From Bradyrhizobium sp. Arg816 (GTDB taxonomy: Bacteria; Pseudomonadota; Alphaproteobacteria; Rhizobiales; Xanthobacteraceae): a DNA stretch of 64,000 bases. Below the pieces are notes generated by a model. The model did no database searches. It was not told the origin of the DNA and saw only the letters and a program-made list of their open reading frames with translations. Both the position numbers and the translations under genes were made by a program. Position 1 is the stretch's first letter. Every line of letters starts with the position of its first letter. The stretch spans positions 124,001 through 188,000 of the forward strand of contig NZ_JAPRAQ010000007.1 in assembly GCF_029989365.1 (NCBI RefSeq), read 5' to 3'. This document shows, one piece after another, positions 1-8,499 of this stretch.

Positions 1-157
1 AATAGCCAAAGAGCGGGCCGCTGACGGCCCAGACAATTACAATCCCTGCGGCAAGGATGAAGGTCGATGCCCTCCCCGCCGCAAGCGATGTCCGGTTGGC
101 GAGATCGCCGAAGAACTTCGATACGCCCGAAGGCTCGCCCTTGTCCTTGCCGGTCAT
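1..157 (-). CDS. low affinity iron permease family protein (N-terminal fragment)
   Basis: Only the first 52 codons are inside the window; the gene continues past the left edge. It begins with a charged cytoplasmic stretch (MTGKDKGEPSG), then SKFFGDLANRTSLAAGRAST and a first hydrophobic segment ending GPLFGY. This matches the start of the small bacterial low affinity iron permease family (Fet4-like, unknown mechanism in bacteria). An EcfG-type promoter lies just upstream at 182-206 on the same strand, so it is probably a general stress gene. The identity rests on the N-terminus alone. Confidence 0.7.
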   Translation of the reverse strand, partial: MTGKDKGEPSGVSKFFGDLANRTSLAAGRASTFILAAGIVIVWAVSGPLFGY

Positions 158-181
158 AGCGCCCTCATCAGCCGCTTTCTT

Positions 182-206
182 AACCGGCACCGCGCATTAG
201 GGTTCC
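182..206 (-). promoter_or_regulatory. EcfG-type (general stress sigma) promoter
   Basis: On the minus strand GGAAC (206-202), 16 bases, then GGTT (185-182). The alphaproteobacterial EcfG consensus is GGAAC-N16/17-CGTT. It faces the iron permease gene starting at 157. Confidence 0.55.
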
Positions 207-214
207 ATCCCACA

Positions 215-239
215 GGAACCTTAGCCTTGTCTGCTCATT
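215..239 (+). promoter_or_regulatory. possible EcfG-type promoter
   Basis: GGAAC at 215-219, 16 bases, CATT at 236-239. It has one mismatch to CGTT and stands 48 bp before the start at 287, divergent from the promoter at 182-206. Confidence 0.35.
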
Positions 240-286
240 GCCCCGGCAGATGGCGAAATTTGCGTCATCCCATTCAGGGGATAAAA

Positions 287-1126
287 ATGATTGATACCGT
301 CGTAGTCGCGCCCGGCGACTCGGGAGCATCTTCTCTGTCAGGCGTTTCCTGGCCTTCAATCGTCGCTGGCGCCGTCGTCGCCTGCGCGATGACGCTCGTC
401 CTCATCGCGTTCGGGACAGGGCTTGGCCTTAGCGTCGTCTCGCCGTGGGCGGGGTCCGGCATATCGGCAACGACCTTCAAGATCACGACCGGGCTTTATC
501 TAATCGTCATCGCCATGATTTCCTCGTCGCTCGGGGGCTATATTGCGGGCCGGCTGAGGTCGGGCTGGGACGGCGTCGAGCGTGACGAAGTCTACTTTCG
601 GGATACGGCCCATGGTTTTGTCGCCTGGGCGCTTGCGTCAGTCCTTGGCGCTGCGCTTTTGGCCACCCCGGCGACGAGCCTTGTCAGCAGCGCGGTGACA
701 GGCGCAAGCCAGGGCGCAGCATCAAACGCCGCCCAGTCCGCGGGTCCGATGGACGGCTATGTCGACACGCTTTTGCGCGGCGACCCCGCGGCACAGGGCC
801 AGAACGCAAATCCCGCCGACACGCGCAGCGAGGTGACGCGCCTGTTCACCCGCAGTTTCCGCAACGGCGGCGATCTCAAGGGTCCGGATCGTGAGTACGC
901 GGCAAAGGTCGTGGCCACGCGAACCGGACTCAGCCAGGCGGATGCGGAGAAGCGCGTCAATGATGTGGTTACTCAGATCAAGGCGGACGCCGACGCCGCG
1001 CGCAAGGCTACGGCTGCCCTCGCCTTCTGGATTACGGCTTCGCTACTTCTCGGCGCATTCTGCGCAAGTCTTGCAGCCACCGAAGGCGGCGGCCTTCGCG
1101 ACGGCACCTGGAAACTCCGTCGCTAA
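287..1126 (+). CDS. PhnA-like four-helix membrane protein
   Basis: A 279-residue inner membrane protein of unknown function, of a type often named PhnA-like protein in Bradyrhizobium and relatives. I chose the ATG at 287 because AGGGG lies 6 bp upstream. Hydrophobic segments lie at about residues 18-47, 63-86, 105-128 and 245-270. A polar loop of about 110 residues between helices 3 and 4 is rich in Ala, Gln and charged residues. The motif GGYIAGRLR follows the second helix. The PhnA name does not mean a phosphonate role. The tiny membrane peptide at 1142 follows 15 bp later and is probably cotranscribed. Confidence 0.75.
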   Translation: MIDTVVVAPGDSGASSLSGVSWPSIVAGAVVACAMTLVLIAFGTGLGLSVVSPWAGSGISATTFKITTGLYLIVIAMISSSLGGYIAGRLRSGWDGVERDEVYFRDTAHGFVAWALASVLGAALLATPATSLVSSAVTGASQGAASNAAQSAGPMDGYVDTLLRGDPAAQGQNANPADTRSEVTRLFTRSFRNGGDLKGPDREYAAKVVATRTGLSQADAEKRVNDVVTQIKADADAARKATAALAFWITASLLLGAFCASLAATEGGGLRDGTWKLRR

Positions 1127-1141
1127 CTGAAAGGAAAGATC

Positions 1142-1210
1142 ATGCCCATTCTCTTATGGTTACTTGGAATCCCGATCCCGCTCATCATTCTGATCCTCCT
1201 ATTGAGGTGA
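1142..1210 (+). CDS. 22-residue single-span membrane peptide
   Basis: A complete 22-codon ORF, almost entirely Ile, Leu, Pro and Trp, with one Arg at the C-terminus, so it should form one membrane helix. It has its own ribosome binding site (AAAGGAAAG) 5-6 bp before the ATG. I recall near-identical peptides in many Rhizobiales. Function is unknown. The position 15 bp after the PhnA-like protein suggests an operon. Confidence 0.6.
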   Translation: MPILLWLLGIPIPLIILILLLR

Positions 1211-1268
1211 GGGATAAATTCCGCGGCCGATGCAGTTGCTAAAACCGCCGGCATTGCTTTGAAATCGA

Positions 1269-1343
1269 GCTCAGTGCGGCCGAGATTTCCGGCCGCACTG
1301 AGCGGTTGAGGCAGCGCCTAACGCGGCCTGAGCTCTGGCCGCG
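1269..1343. terminator. two GC-rich hairpins between convergent genes
   Basis: The first hairpin is a perfect 13-bp stem (1269-1281 with 1291-1303) and a 9-base loop. The second is a 7-bp stem CGCGGCC/GGCCGCG (1322-1328 with 1337-1343). They lie between the plus-strand gene pair ending at 1210 and the minus-strand gene ending near 1467. Neither has a long T tract. A bidirectional terminator or transcript-stabilising structure is the simplest reading. Confidence 0.5.
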
Positions 1344-1466
1344 CGATTAACGGATGTTATACAGAATGTAATGAGCCATCCTCAGTTCGTGCGCGCCTTC
1401 CGCAAGATACCTGCGCCGGTCTTTGCCGGCTGCCCTTTGAGCGATGGAAGAGTTGCTTTAGTTGCG

Positions 1467-1840
1467 CTACTTCTTAGCGGGAGGGCCGCTCTTGTTTCCC
1501 GGGAGTCCCTTCACGCCCGAGCTGTCCTGCTGCTGCACAGCCTGATTGCTCCCGTCGTCGTGGCGTTCGCGGGAGGTCCGTTCTTCCCGCCCGGGGCGCC
1601 GCTTACACCTGTTCCCGAATTTTGCACGCTCGGCTGTCCGGCTGTGTTGCCGCCCATCTGACCAGGCATGTTATCAGATCCAGCCTTCTGGTCACCGACA
1701 ACGCCGGACGCTCCTGAATTCTTGGTCTTGATGCCTTTATCCGCTTCCTCCTGCACCTGGGCCGGGGAAGTTTGCTGCGCGAAGGCGGGCACAGCCGTCA
1801 CCGCAAGCAGAGCCGAAAACATCAAGGTTGAAATCCGCAT
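1467..1840 (-). pseudogene. secreted Gly/Asn/Pro-rich small protein, frameshifted
   Basis: The protein starts with a signal peptide (hydrophobic core then AFAQQ) and continues with a low-complexity region containing KTKNSGASGVVGDQ and GGKNGPPANATT. The open frame stops at 1511. The typical family ending (SNQAVQQQD..GVKGLPGNKSGPPAKK, then TAG at 1467-1469) is present in the frame shifted by one base from about 1548. The full span is 374 bp, i.e. 3n+2, as expected if one base is missing. Members I know are periplasmic proteins of unknown function. The frameshift could be decay or a sequence error. Confidence 0.6.
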
Positions 1841-1954
1841 GATCTGTCCTCCCCGGTTTAAGTGCCTGACAACTCTCGAGGCGACATTTCCTAATGCCGA
1901 GCAAATATTCTTTAAGGGTGCAACGCGATAGCCTTAACCAGAACGCCGCGCCGC

Positions 1955-2647
1955 TCAGGCGCTTCGGAGCCAGTCCGTTTGGTGCGGCTCAGGATCGGCT
2001 TCACCCCGTAGAAGGCTCGAAATCAGTCCGCGGACATCAGCTGCGACCGCGAAGCACCCTGCCTTCAAAAGCGTGTCCTTACCGAAGGCGCCTGTCAGAA
2101 CGCCGGCCGCTCTTGCGCCAGCTTCAATTCCCGCCTCGGCGTCATATGGCGTATCGCCGACCATGACTGCCTGCGAGCCAGGTAAAGCGAGCTTACGAAG
2201 CGCGACACCGACGAGACGTGGGTCGGGCTTACCATGTTCGACGTCATCGCCGCACGCAGTAGCGGTAATGTACTCGTTGGCCTTCAGAAGCGACTGGTAC
2301 CGTTTGAAAGGCACGCCTTTGCAGTCGGTCGCAAGAGCAACCCGCCCGCCATGCTCGGTGATTGTCCGGAAGAGGTCGCGCACACCATCGAAAGCCCGTA
2401 CGCTTGGAAGATAGTCCCGCTCATAGATCGCCGCCTGCAATTGCAGGATTTCATGCCGCTCAGCCTCGGTCGCCTCCGGAATGGCGAGCTGTAGCGTCTG
2501 ATCTCCGTCAAGGCCTGAATAGAGCTGTAGCGTCTGGTACGGCACCCGGTAGCCGTGCTGTTCAAGCGCGTCCTGCAGACTGCGCAAATTCTGCGGGACG
2601 CTGTCAACAAGCGTCCCTTCCACATCAAAAATGAAACCTGGAAACAT
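1955..2647 (-). CDS. HAD-superfamily hydrolase (phosphoglycolate phosphatase-like)
   Basis: A 230-residue haloacid dehalogenase subfamily I phosphatase, probably cytoplasmic. Motif I is FDVEGTLVDS (nucleophile Asp about residue 8), motif II ATDCKG, motif III the Lys of GKPDPR, motif IV GDTPYDAEAG. The second Asp of the usual DxDGT, the general acid, is Glu here, which may change the activity; Glu at this place occurs in some family members. AGGAGG precedes the ATG. The substrate cannot be inferred. Confidence 0.8.
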   Translation of the reverse strand: MFPGFIFDVEGTLVDSVPQNLRSLQDALEQHGYRVPYQTLQLYSGLDGDQTLQLAIPEATEAERHEILQLQAAIYERDYLPSVRAFDGVRDLFRTITEHGGRVALATDCKGVPFKRYQSLLKANEYITATACGDDVEHGKPDPRLVGVALRKLALPGSQAVMVGDTPYDAEAGIEAGARAAGVLTGAFGKDTLLKAGCFAVAADVRGLISSLLRGEADPEPHQTDWLRSA

Positions 2648-2728
2648 CTGCCATAGCCTCCTGCCAGTAGCGGATAAGCTCCTGACCGGTCTGGGGTTCC
2701 TGTGGAGACGGAGGCTCCCACCCTACCC

Positions 2729-2753
2729 GGAACAAAACTTAAAAATCAAAGTT
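2729..2753 (+). promoter_or_regulatory. EcfG-type promoter
   Basis: GGAAC (2729-2733), 16 bases, AGTT (2750-2753), 29 bp before the start codon at 2783. One mismatch in the -10 element. Confidence 0.5.
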
Positions 2754-2782
2754 AGGGCGTTCGACAAATCGTGGAGATGACC

Positions 2783-2980
2783 ATGAATCGTCGACGTTTC
2801 AAACAGACCGAATCTCTCGGAGAGCGCCTGCGGCATCAGTCGAAGCGAATCCGCCTGAAGTCGGACAGCCTTCCGCCGGGCGAGGAGCGAGACCAGCTTT
2901 TGAAGAAAGTGCGGGATGTCGATATGGCAGCGCGCATACAAGACTGGCTACGTTCGCCCAGTCTCCAGCCGCCGAAGTGA
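2783..2980 (+). CDS. small basic conserved protein
   Basis: A 65-residue protein with an Arg/Lys-rich start (MNRRRFKQTESLGERLRHQ), a central LPPGEERDQLLKKVR stretch and a C-terminal WLRSPSLQPP motif. I recognise this pattern from many short Rhizobiales proteins of unknown function. The ATG at 2783 has GGAG 6 bp upstream and is preferred over GTG 2771 and ATG 2777. The upstream EcfG-like promoter suggests stress induction. It is predicted to be soluble and helical. Confidence 0.65.
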   Translation: MNRRRFKQTESLGERLRHQSKRIRLKSDSLPPGEERDQLLKKVRDVDMAARIQDWLRSPSLQPPK

Positions 2981-3042
2981 CAGCTCGGAGCCCTCCGCGG
3001 AGCGCGCGACGAGCTAAGCCTGAAAGCCTCACCCGGTGTAAA

Positions 3043-3068
3043 GGAACTTTCGCCCCAACCCCGGCGTA
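3043..3068 (+). promoter_or_regulatory. EcfG-type promoter
   Basis: GGAAC (3043-3047), 17 bases, CGTA (3065-3068), 44 bp before the TTG start of the sensor kinase. Confidence 0.5.
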
Positions 3069-3111
3069 TGCTCTTGTAATGCCGCGCAAATTCTAAGCAT
3101 CGAGGGTTGTT

Positions 3112-5058
3112 TTGGACCGCCAGCAGACATTCGACGACTCACAGTCGGCTGACGGCCGGTACCGCATGCTCGTCGATGCGGTGACCGATTACGCTATTTA
3201 TATGCTCGATCCAACCGGCATCGTGTCGAGCTGGAATCCCGGTGCGCGCCGCTTCAAGGGCTACGAGGAAGCGGAGATTATCGGCCAGCATTTTTCGCGG
3301 TTCTACACGGATGAGGATCGCGCGACGGAGCTCCCGCGCCGCGCGCTTGAGACCGCGGAGCGCGAAGGCAAGTTTGAGAGCGAAGGCTGGCGCGTCCACA
3401 AGGACGGCTCGCGCTTCTGGGCCTTTGTCATCATAGACCCTATCCGCGACAATGCCGGCAAGCTCGTCGGATTTGCTAAGGTTACGCGCGACCTGACCGA
3501 GCGACGTGAAGCGGAGGCCGAACTGCGCCGCAATCAGGAGCAATTCCGGCTACTCGTTCAGGGCGTGACGGATTACGCGATCTACCTCCTTAATCCTGAA
3601 GGGCTTGTATCCAGCTGGAACGCCGGCGCGGAAAGGATCAAAGGCTATTTTCCTGAAGAAATCATCGGGCGGCACTTCTCCCTCTTCTATACCGACGGAG
3701 ACCGGGAGGCCGGCCTTCCAGGCGTCGCACTGGAAACGGCGCGGCGCGAGTGGCGATATGAAAGAGAAGCCCAGCGCGTACGAAAGGACGGCACGACATT
3801 CTGGGCGCATGTCGTCCTCGACGCCATTCACGATACGGAAGGCGCTCTGATCGGCTTTGCCAAGATCACGCGCGATATCACGGAGCGCAAGACGGCGGAG
3901 GAGAAGCTCGAACGCACCAGGGAAGCTCTCGTGCAATCGCAGAAGATGGAGGCGATTGGCCACCTCACCGGCGGCGTCGCGCATGATTTTAACAATCTGC
4001 TGATGGCGATCCAGGGTAGCCTTGAGCTTTTGAAGCGCCGGCTCCCCGTCAGCGACGTGCAGTTGCACCAGTTTCTCGACAACGCGATGCAGGGGGCCCA
4101 GCGCGGCGCCGCGCTCACGCAGCGCATGCTCGCCTTCGCCCGCCGCCAGGATCTCACGCTCCAGACCGTCGACGTCACCGAGCTTATCCATGGCATGGCC
4201 GACCTGTTGCAAAGTTCTCTGGGCGCGGGCATCCAGATTGAAACACGTTTTTCGCTTGGCTTGCCGAAAGTGGCTGCCGATGCGAACCAGCTCGAACTTG
4301 CGATCCTCAATCTGTCCATGAACGCGCGCGATGCAATGCCGAAAGGCGGCTCCATCATCATTTCCGCGCGGGAGAGAAAGGTGACGGACGAGGCCGGGCT
4401 CAAGCCCGGAAGCTATTTATGTCTGTCCGTGAAGGATACCGGGGTAGGGATGGATGAACAGACCTTACGACGCGCGATCGAGCCGTTCTACACGACCAAA
4501 GGCGTCGGCAAGGGCACAGGGCTCGGGCTGCCGATGGTGCTCGGCATGGCCGAGCAATCAGGCGGCAGGCTGTATCTGAAAAGCAAACCGGGAGAAGGCA
4601 CCATCGCTGAAATCTGCCTGCCGGTCGCGCTCGCCGAGGAGCGCGAGGATGAAGATCGGCAGGTCACTCCGGCCGCTGCCCGCGTTACGCGCCCCCTCAG
4701 GATCGTCAGTGCGGATGACGACCCGCTCGTCGCATTCAATACTCTCGCAATGCTTGAGGATCTCGGCCATACAGTCTTTTCAGCGGGGAGCGGAGCGGAA
4801 GCGCTCAGCCTTATCAGCGAAAAAGGCGGTATTGATCTCCTTATCACCGATCAGGCGATGCCCGGGATGACCGGCTCAGAACTGGTTGCAGAGGTCTACC
4901 GTCAGTGGCCAAACCTCCCCGTCATCATTGCGACCGGCTACGCGGAATTGCCGGAGGGACCTGCCCGCTCCGTTCCACGCCTCGCAAAGCCATTCTTCGA
5001 ACAGGATCTTGCGGACGCAATTGCCGGCATTGCGCGCTTGTCGGATAAGGCCGGTTGA
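3112..5058 (+). CDS. PAS-PAS hybrid sensor histidine kinase with receiver domain
   Basis: A 648-residue soluble kinase with no membrane segment. Two tandem PAS domains (about 18-135 and 146-265) are near repeats of each other (VTDYAIYMLDPTGIVSSW and VTDYAIYLLNPEGLVSSW). The dimerisation domain carries His291 in HLTGGVAHDFNNLL. The ATPase domain shows the N box (NLSMNARDAMP), G1 (DTGVGMDEQ) and G2 (GKGTGLGLPMV). A receiver domain at about 530-640 has DDD near its start and acceptor Asp580. The start is TTG with GAGGG upstream; ATG 3166 is an alternative but would cut into PAS1. No cognate output regulator is adjacent. The EcfG-like promoter suggests a stress-signalling role. Confidence 0.85.
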   Translation: MDRQQTFDDSQSADGRYRMLVDAVTDYAIYMLDPTGIVSSWNPGARRFKGYEEAEIIGQHFSRFYTDEDRATELPRRALETAEREGKFESEGWRVHKDGSRFWAFVIIDPIRDNAGKLVGFAKVTRDLTERREAEAELRRNQEQFRLLVQGVTDYAIYLLNPEGLVSSWNAGAERIKGYFPEEIIGRHFSLFYTDGDREAGLPGVALETARREWRYEREAQRVRKDGTTFWAHVVLDAIHDTEGALIGFAKITRDITERKTAEEKLERTREALVQSQKMEAIGHLTGGVAHDFNNLLMAIQGSLELLKRRLPVSDVQLHQFLDNAMQGAQRGAALTQRMLAFARRQDLTLQTVDVTELIHGMADLLQSSLGAGIQIETRFSLGLPKVAADANQLELAILNLSMNARDAMPKGGSIIISARERKVTDEAGLKPGSYLCLSVKDTGVGMDEQTLRRAIEPFYTTKGVGKGTGLGLPMVLGMAEQSGGRLYLKSKPGEGTIAEICLPVALAEEREDEDRQVTPAAARVTRPLRIVSADDDPLVAFNTLAMLEDLGHTVFSAGSGAEALSLISEKGGIDLLITDQAMPGMTGSELVAEVYRQWPNLPVIIATGYAELPEGPARSVPRLAKPFFEQDLADAIAGIARLSDKAG

Positions 5059-5338
5059 CGCCATCCGTGATTAACCTTGGGCAGGCGGGCCGTCTAAATC
5101 AATCATCAGTCGAGCGGCGCACCGCATTGCGCTGACCGGTTAAGAGACGCCTGCCGTCTCGCAAAAAGCGCTGCATCGCTGCAGTTCTATGCGCCTTGTA
5201 AGTCGCCTTTCGCGCACGTTCGTCACTGCAGCGCGTCCCTCCCGCGTGCAACTCGCGCTACTTGCCCCGCCAGGACTAGCCCCGCCGCCCTGCCGCTGAT
5301 CTTTCCAGTACTGCCGGCGTCAGGAAGCTGGTCGAGCG

Positions 5339-5363
5339 GGAACTTGGGAAGGATCGTCTCGTT
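5339..5363 (+). promoter_or_regulatory. EcfG-type promoter overlapping an upstream TTG
   Basis: GGAAC (5339-5343), 16 bases, CGTT (5360-5363): a perfect consensus match. Transcription should begin near 5370, which excludes the TTG at 5344 and favours ATG 5377 with almost no leader. Confidence 0.65.
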
Positions 5364-5376
5364 TGACTTCGTAGCC

Positions 5377-7086
5377 ATGGCCAAAGCAGACGCGCGAACA
5401 ATCGCCAGCCTTCTACGGGAGTACGCCCAGCGAACGTCGCTGCGCGGCGGCAACCCTTACCGGGCGAAAGCTTACGCGCGCGCGGCCGACAGCCTCAGCG
5501 CATTGTCTCAGCCGATCGGCCGGATCATCTCGGCAGGCGCACTCACCAGCGTGCCGGGCATTGGAGATGCCATCGCCGATATCGTCACGAAGCTATTTGA
5601 GACCGGCACGCATCCGAACCTTGAAAAACTGCGCAAGGAAGTCCCCGCGGGAGTGCTTCAGCTATTTGCGCTCCCCGGGCTCCGTCCCGACAAGATTCTG
5701 AAACTTCACGAGGCGCTCGGCGTGACCTCCCTCGCGGAGCTGGAAGCGGCGGCGAAAGAAGATCGCATCCGCCCGGTCAAGGGGCTCGGCGCATCCCTTC
5801 AGACAAAGATCCTGCAGAACCTTTCCATCGCACGCAGCGGCGAGACACAGCTGCATCTGCATAAAGCGGCCGCCCTCCTTGAGCATGCCGTGACCGCGCT
5901 CAAGGCAGATCACCCGGAATATTCGCGCGTCGAAATCGCAGGAGACTTCCGGCGCGGCTGCGAACTCGTCTCCGATCTGGCTATTGTCGCGCAAGGAAAA
6001 GATACGGCCAAGACCGGGAATTCGAGCCTCAAGCTTTTTGTTAGCGACAAGAAGCACTTTGGCGCAGAACTTCTTCACGCAACCGGCTCGCAAACGCATC
6101 TTGATCAGCTCAAGGCATATGCGGAAGGAAAAGGTTTCGATCTCAAAGCGGACGGGCTTTACCGGGGCAGGAAGCTGATGGTGTCAGCGCGGGAAGAAGA
6201 TATTTACGAGGCGCTTGGCCTTCAGTTCATAGCGCCGGAACTGCGCGAGGGACGCGGCGAGATCGGGCGCGCGGCGAAGAATAAGATTCCTGAACTCGTC
6301 TCCGACAAGGACCTGCGCGGAACTCTGCATTCCCACACAACGGCATCGGATGGCACGGAAACTCTGGAGGCAATGGCGGACGCCACCCGCAAGCGCGGTT
6401 TCCAGTATTACGGTGTGGCCGATCATTCGCAGTCGGCGCATTATGCCGGCGGCCTCTCGCTTGAAGAAATAGCCGAGCAGCATCGCGAAGCCGACCGCCT
6501 GAACAAGCGCTATGGCGACAGATTCCGTATTCTGAAGGGCATCGAAGCGGATATTCTCGCGGACGGCGCGCTCGATTATCCACATTCGGTTCTCGAAGAT
6601 TTCGATTTCGTCGTCGCAAGCGTTCACAGCCGCTTCAAGCTGCCGAAAAAAGAGCAGACGGAGCGCATTCTCGCCGCGATCAGAAACCCGCATACGACGA
6701 TCATCGGCCATATGACCGGACGCCAGCTGCAGCGCCGCCCCGGATATGAGATCGACATTGACAGGATTCTCAAGGGCTGCGCGAAACACGGCGTGGCCGT
6801 CGAGATCAACGCGCATCCCTGGCGGCTCGATCTCGACTGGCGCTGGCATCAGAAGGCGCTCGATTACGGCTGCATCTTCAGCATCAATCCGGACGCGCAC
6901 TCTATCCGCGAACTCGACCATATGCACTGGGGCGTCGAAATGGCCCGCAAGGGCGGCGTGCCCGCAGATCGAGTATTAAACGCAATGCCTCTGCCCAAGC
7001 TGCTTGCGCATCTCACGAAACGAAAGCGGGCCATAGCGAAAGGCAAAAGTCGGCGCGCGCCCGCGCGGGACGCGTCCGTGCGATAG
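5377..7086 (+). CDS. polX: PolX-like protein: HhH, degenerate polymerase X and PHP domains
   Basis: A 569-residue DNA repair protein of the bacterial PolX family. Order: helix-hairpin-helix region (about 40-150), polymerase X palm (about 165-290), C-terminal PHP metal-dependent phosphoesterase (about 325-555). The PHP metal ligands look intact: TLHSHTTASDG, VADHS, GIEADI, SVHSR, GHMTG, EINAH and NPDAHS. In the palm the expected GSxRRG...DxD motif reads GDFRRGCELVSDLAI, so the second catalytic Asp is Ala. Nuclease without polymerase activity is therefore likely. ATG 5377 is chosen because the EcfG promoter at 5339-5363 overlaps the upstream TTG. The NUDIX gene begins on the next base after its stop. 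Confidence 0.85.
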   Translation: MAKADARTIASLLREYAQRTSLRGGNPYRAKAYARAADSLSALSQPIGRIISAGALTSVPGIGDAIADIVTKLFETGTHPNLEKLRKEVPAGVLQLFALPGLRPDKILKLHEALGVTSLAELEAAAKEDRIRPVKGLGASLQTKILQNLSIARSGETQLHLHKAAALLEHAVTALKADHPEYSRVEIAGDFRRGCELVSDLAIVAQGKDTAKTGNSSLKLFVSDKKHFGAELLHATGSQTHLDQLKAYAEGKGFDLKADGLYRGRKLMVSAREEDIYEALGLQFIAPELREGRGEIGRAAKNKIPELVSDKDLRGTLHSHTTASDGTETLEAMADATRKRGFQYYGVADHSQSAHYAGGLSLEEIAEQHREADRLNKRYGDRFRILKGIEADILADGALDYPHSVLEDFDFVVASVHSRFKLPKKEQTERILAAIRNPHTTIIGHMTGRQLQRRPGYEIDIDRILKGCAKHGVAVEINAHPWRLDLDWRWHQKALDYGCIFSINPDAHSIRELDHMHWGVEMARKGGVPADRVLNAMPLPKLLAHLTKRKRAIAKGKSRRAPARDASVR

Positions 7087-7584
7087 ATGAGCACCGCGCG
7101 CGCAGTATCGTTGCCCAAGACAAGCGCCGGAATCCTGCTCTTCCGGCGCACACGGGACATCATCGAAGTGCTTCTCGGGCATCCGGGCGGGCCTTTCTGG
7201 AAGAAAAAGGATGCCGGCGCCTGGAGTATCCCGAAGGGGCTGATCGCGTTCGGGGAAGAGCCGTTAGAGGCGGCTCAGCGGGAGTTCTTCGAGGAAACGG
7301 GGCACAGGCCGCGGGGAGCGTTTATAGCGCTTGGCGCCTCGAAACAGTCGGGCGGCAAAACCGTACATGTCTGGGCCAGCGACGATGACTGGGATCCCCA
7401 GAAACTGAAGAGTAATGCCTTCCAGATGGAATGGCCGCCGCATTCGGGCGAATACCAGGATTTTCCTGAATTGGACCGCGCTTCCTGGTTCGCGGTGCAC
7501 GATGCGCGGGATCGCATCCTGAAAGGTCAGCTGGTCTTTCTCGACCGCCTGGAGGACGCTCTTCAATCCTCAACGGACCAGTGA
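7087..7584 (+). CDS. NUDIX hydrolase
   Basis: A 165-residue protein with a full NUDIX box (GLIAFGEEPLEAAQREFFEETG, about residues 46-67) that binds Mg2+ and hydrolyses a nucleoside diphosphate-linked substrate. The WSIPKG and HVWASDDDWDP flanks resemble the small NUDIX proteins found beside ligases and PolX in soil bacteria. The ATG abuts the polX stop codon, so the two are translationally coupled. Pool sanitation or end processing during repair fits the context, but the substrate is unknown. Confidence 0.8.
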   Translation: MSTARAVSLPKTSAGILLFRRTRDIIEVLLGHPGGPFWKKKDAGAWSIPKGLIAFGEEPLEAAQREFFEETGHRPRGAFIALGASKQSGGKTVHVWASDDDWDPQKLKSNAFQMEWPPHSGEYQDFPELDRASWFAVHDARDRILKGQLVFLDRLEDALQSSTDQ

Positions 7585-7809
7585 CAACGCAGGCCTAACT
7601 ACGCTTCGTGAAAGCGAGGGCTGTGTACACTTTTGCACGGTCATGCAGAGGCAGATCCGATCCTTCGCCCTTGGAAGCCGGGGCTCGCGCCCCCCTGCAG
7701 CCGTCAAGGGCGAGCTCGCTCGCGCTCGTGCGAAGCGCACCCTTCCGCCGCCCCCCGCTCATTGCCGCATGGCTAGCCGGGTTGCAGGCCGCAACCCTTT
7801 TTAAGGACA

Positions 7810-7835
7810 GGAACCAGCATCTGCGCCGCTCCGTT
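7810..7835 (+). promoter_or_regulatory. EcfG-type promoter
   Basis: GGAAC (7810-7814), 17 bases, CGTT (7832-7835), 25 bp before the ATG at 7861. A perfect consensus match. Confidence 0.65.
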
Positions 7836-7860
7836 GGAGCTGGCGTTTGAGGATAGTGCC

Positions 7861-8499
7861 ATGGCAAAGAACGACGACCTGCGCTGGGGAAATCCCGGCG
7901 AGAATGCGGTTCATATCTGCGTCGATATGCAGAGGATGTTCTCGGAAACCACTGAATGGAAGATGCCGTGGCTGCGGCGCGTGCTGCCGAATATCGTTTT
8001 GATCGCGGGCGGGCATCCCGAGCGGACCATTTTCACCCGCTTTATCCCCGCGAAAAAGCCCGGCCAGGGCGTCGGCATGTGGCGGCATTATTATGAGCGC
8101 TGGGAAGCGATGACGATCGATCGCCTCGGCACCGAGATGATCGGTCTCGTTCCGGACCTTGCGCAGTTCGTTCCCCCGGCGCGCACCTTCGACAAGCACG
8201 TCTACTCGCCCTGGACCGGAAGCGACCTGCACGAACAGCTGCGCGGCGCCGGTGTCGATACAGTCATCATCACCGGCGGCGAAACCGATGTCTGCGTGCT
8301 CGCCACCGTGCTCGGCGCGATCGACTGGGGCTTCCGCGTCATTCTGGTGACCGATGCTCTGTGCGGTTCAGCCGACGAGACGCATGATTCCATGATGAAT
8401 ATCTACATGAACCGCTTCGGGCAGCAGGTCGAGTGCGTCACGACCGAGACGCTTCTGAACAGCTGGCCCGGAAGCGCGCTGGCGAGGCTTGTGTCGTGA
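7861..8499 (+). CDS. isochorismatase-family cysteine hydrolase
   Basis: A 212-residue cytoplasmic hydrolase. The triad is visible: Asp in CVDMQRMF near the start, Lys in FDKHVYSPW, and nucleophile Cys in TGGETDVCVLATVLGA. These define the isochorismatase-like cysteine hydrolases (nicotinamidase, isochorismatase, N-carbamoyl amidases); the substrate is not predictable. ATG 7861 has GAGGA about 7 bp upstream and a perfect EcfG promoter. The next gene starts in the 4-bp overlap GTGA, so they form an operon. Confidence 0.8.
   Translation: MAKNDDLRWGNPGENAVHICVDMQRMFSETTEWKMPWLRRVLPNIVLIAGGHPERTIFTRFIPAKKPGQGVGMWRHYYERWEAMTIDRLGTEMIGLVPDLAQFVPPARTFDKHVYSPWTGSDLHEQLRGAGVDTVIITGGETDVCVLATVLGAIDWGFRVILVTDALCGSADETHDSMMNIYMNRFGQQVECVTTETLLNSWPGSALARLVS

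Noticed and set aside
3550..4212. 220-codon frame antisense to the hybrid kinase
   Set aside because: Lies wholly inside the PAS2/HisKA coding region and lacks any family features.
6184..6927. 247-codon frame antisense to polX
   Set aside because: Shadow of the PHP domain coding sequence; no ribosome binding site and no recognisable sequence.
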